Shown piece by piece: positions 5,304 through 5,733 of a stretch of DNA of 5,733 nucleotides. Position 1 is the first letter of the stretch, and each line of letters begins with the position of its first letter. The stretch is from Gammaproteobacteria bacterium (GTDB lineage Bacteria > Pseudomonadota > Gammaproteobacteria > Pseudomonadales > Pseudomonadaceae). The stretch lies in contig JAAZCO010000321.1 in NCBI GenBank assembly GCA_012513235.1, positions 1-5,733 of the forward strand, in the 5' to 3' direction. A program made the position numbers and the translations under genes. The notes under the pieces were generated by a model. The model was not told the origin of the DNA. It saw nothing but the letters and a program-made list of their open reading frames with translations, and made no database searches.

Positions 5304-5733
5304 TCAGGCTGACTTACGCTCGAGCAACACACCACTTTCCATATGGTCAGTCCACGGAAACTGGTCAAACAGTGCCGTCTTAACAATCTGGTGCGTATCA
5401 CTCAGCTGACGGATATTCTCGGCTAAGGTTTCTGGATTACAGGAGATATACAAAATCCGATCAAAGCGGCGCACCAACTCACAGGTATCGCTGTCCATAC
5501 CCGCACGGGGTGGATCAACAAACACCGTACCAAATTTATAGCTGTCTAAATCAATATTGGCTAAGCGACGAAACTCGCGCACGCCATTTAGCGCCTGCGT
5601 CAGTTCTTCAGCAGATAAACGCACCAGTTCAATATTATTAATCTGGTTGTCTTCTAAGTTAGCCAAAGCTGCATTGACCGAGCTTTTACTGATTTCAGTC
5701 GCCAACACTTTACGCACACGCGTCGACAGCGGC
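5304..5733 (-). CDS. trmA: tRNA (uracil-5-)-methyltransferase TrmA, C-terminal part
   Basis: The C-terminal 143 or so residues of the SAM-dependent enzyme that makes 5-methyluridine at position 54 (ribothymidine in the T loop) of tRNA. The gene enters from the right edge, so its start and N-terminal region are outside the window; the frame stays open to the edge (PLSTRVRKVLATEIS...). Visible signatures: the Rossmann-fold end VLATEISKSSV; NGVREFRRLANIDLDSYKFG; VDPPRAGMDSDT; the nucleophile motif YISCNPETL, whose Cys forms the covalent adduct with C6 of uracil; and HMESGVLLERK, whose Glu matches the general base of E. coli TrmA (HMECGVLL). Close similarity to E. coli TrmA in NGVREF and ALFDQFPWTDHME separates it from the rRNA methyltransferases RlmC and RlmD. 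No truncation or frameshift is seen in the visible part. Confidence 0.95.
   Translation of the reverse strand, partial: PLSTRVRKVLATEISKSSVNAALANLEDNQINNIELVRLSAEELTQALNGVREFRRLANIDLDSYKFGTVFVDPPRAGMDSDTCELVRRFDRILYISCNPETLAENIRQLSDTHQIVKTALFDQFPWTDHMESGVLLERKSA

Noticed and set aside
5078..5401. Minus-strand open frame of 107 residues
   Set aside because: It overlaps the trmA end in a different frame and consists mainly of repeat copy 3; no recognisable protein features.

Overview
The window looks like a chromosomal segment of a gammaproteobacterium close to Pseudomonas (moderate GC, perhaps one of the lower-GC Pseudomonadaceae lineages). The Dxs and TrmA proteins read as Pseudomonas-type sequences from memory; no database search was possible.

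Layout. A complete dxs gene (74-1942, +) encodes the first enzyme of the MEP isoprenoid pathway. Positions 1943-2629 (687 bases) carry no credible gene but are densely structured. First come two tandem copies of a palindromic repeat (about 1968-2073 and 2125-2229). A candidate sigma70 promoter (2295-2323) follows, then a cobalamin riboswitch (about 2330-2515) with a readable expression platform (2523-2620). The riboswitch precedes a TonB-dependent outer-membrane receptor (2630-4576, +), which ends at a strong intrinsic terminator (4637-4672). Next is a small putative inner-membrane protein (4808-5041, +) with its own possible promoter. A hairpin (5049-5090) and a third, inverted copy of the repeat (5157-5260) lie between it and the 3' part of trmA (5304 to beyond the window end, minus strand).

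How it works together. dxs and trmA are housekeeping genes that flank what looks like an accessory or separately regulated unit: a B12-repressed receptor, most likely for cobalamin or another corrinoid. The leader supports a translational switch. Loop L13 can pair either with the aptamer loop L5 or with the strand that would otherwise mask the Shine-Dalgarno, and both the masking hairpin and the competing pairing can be read base by base.

The most unusual content is the repeat family. Three copies share a conserved core with two small hairpins, closed by a long stem of about 20 bp. Between copies 1 and 3 the stem sequence differs at several positions while pairing is kept. Every copy lies 3' of a gene and in that gene's orientation (copies 1 and 2 after dxs, copy 3 after trmA). 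I cannot name this family.
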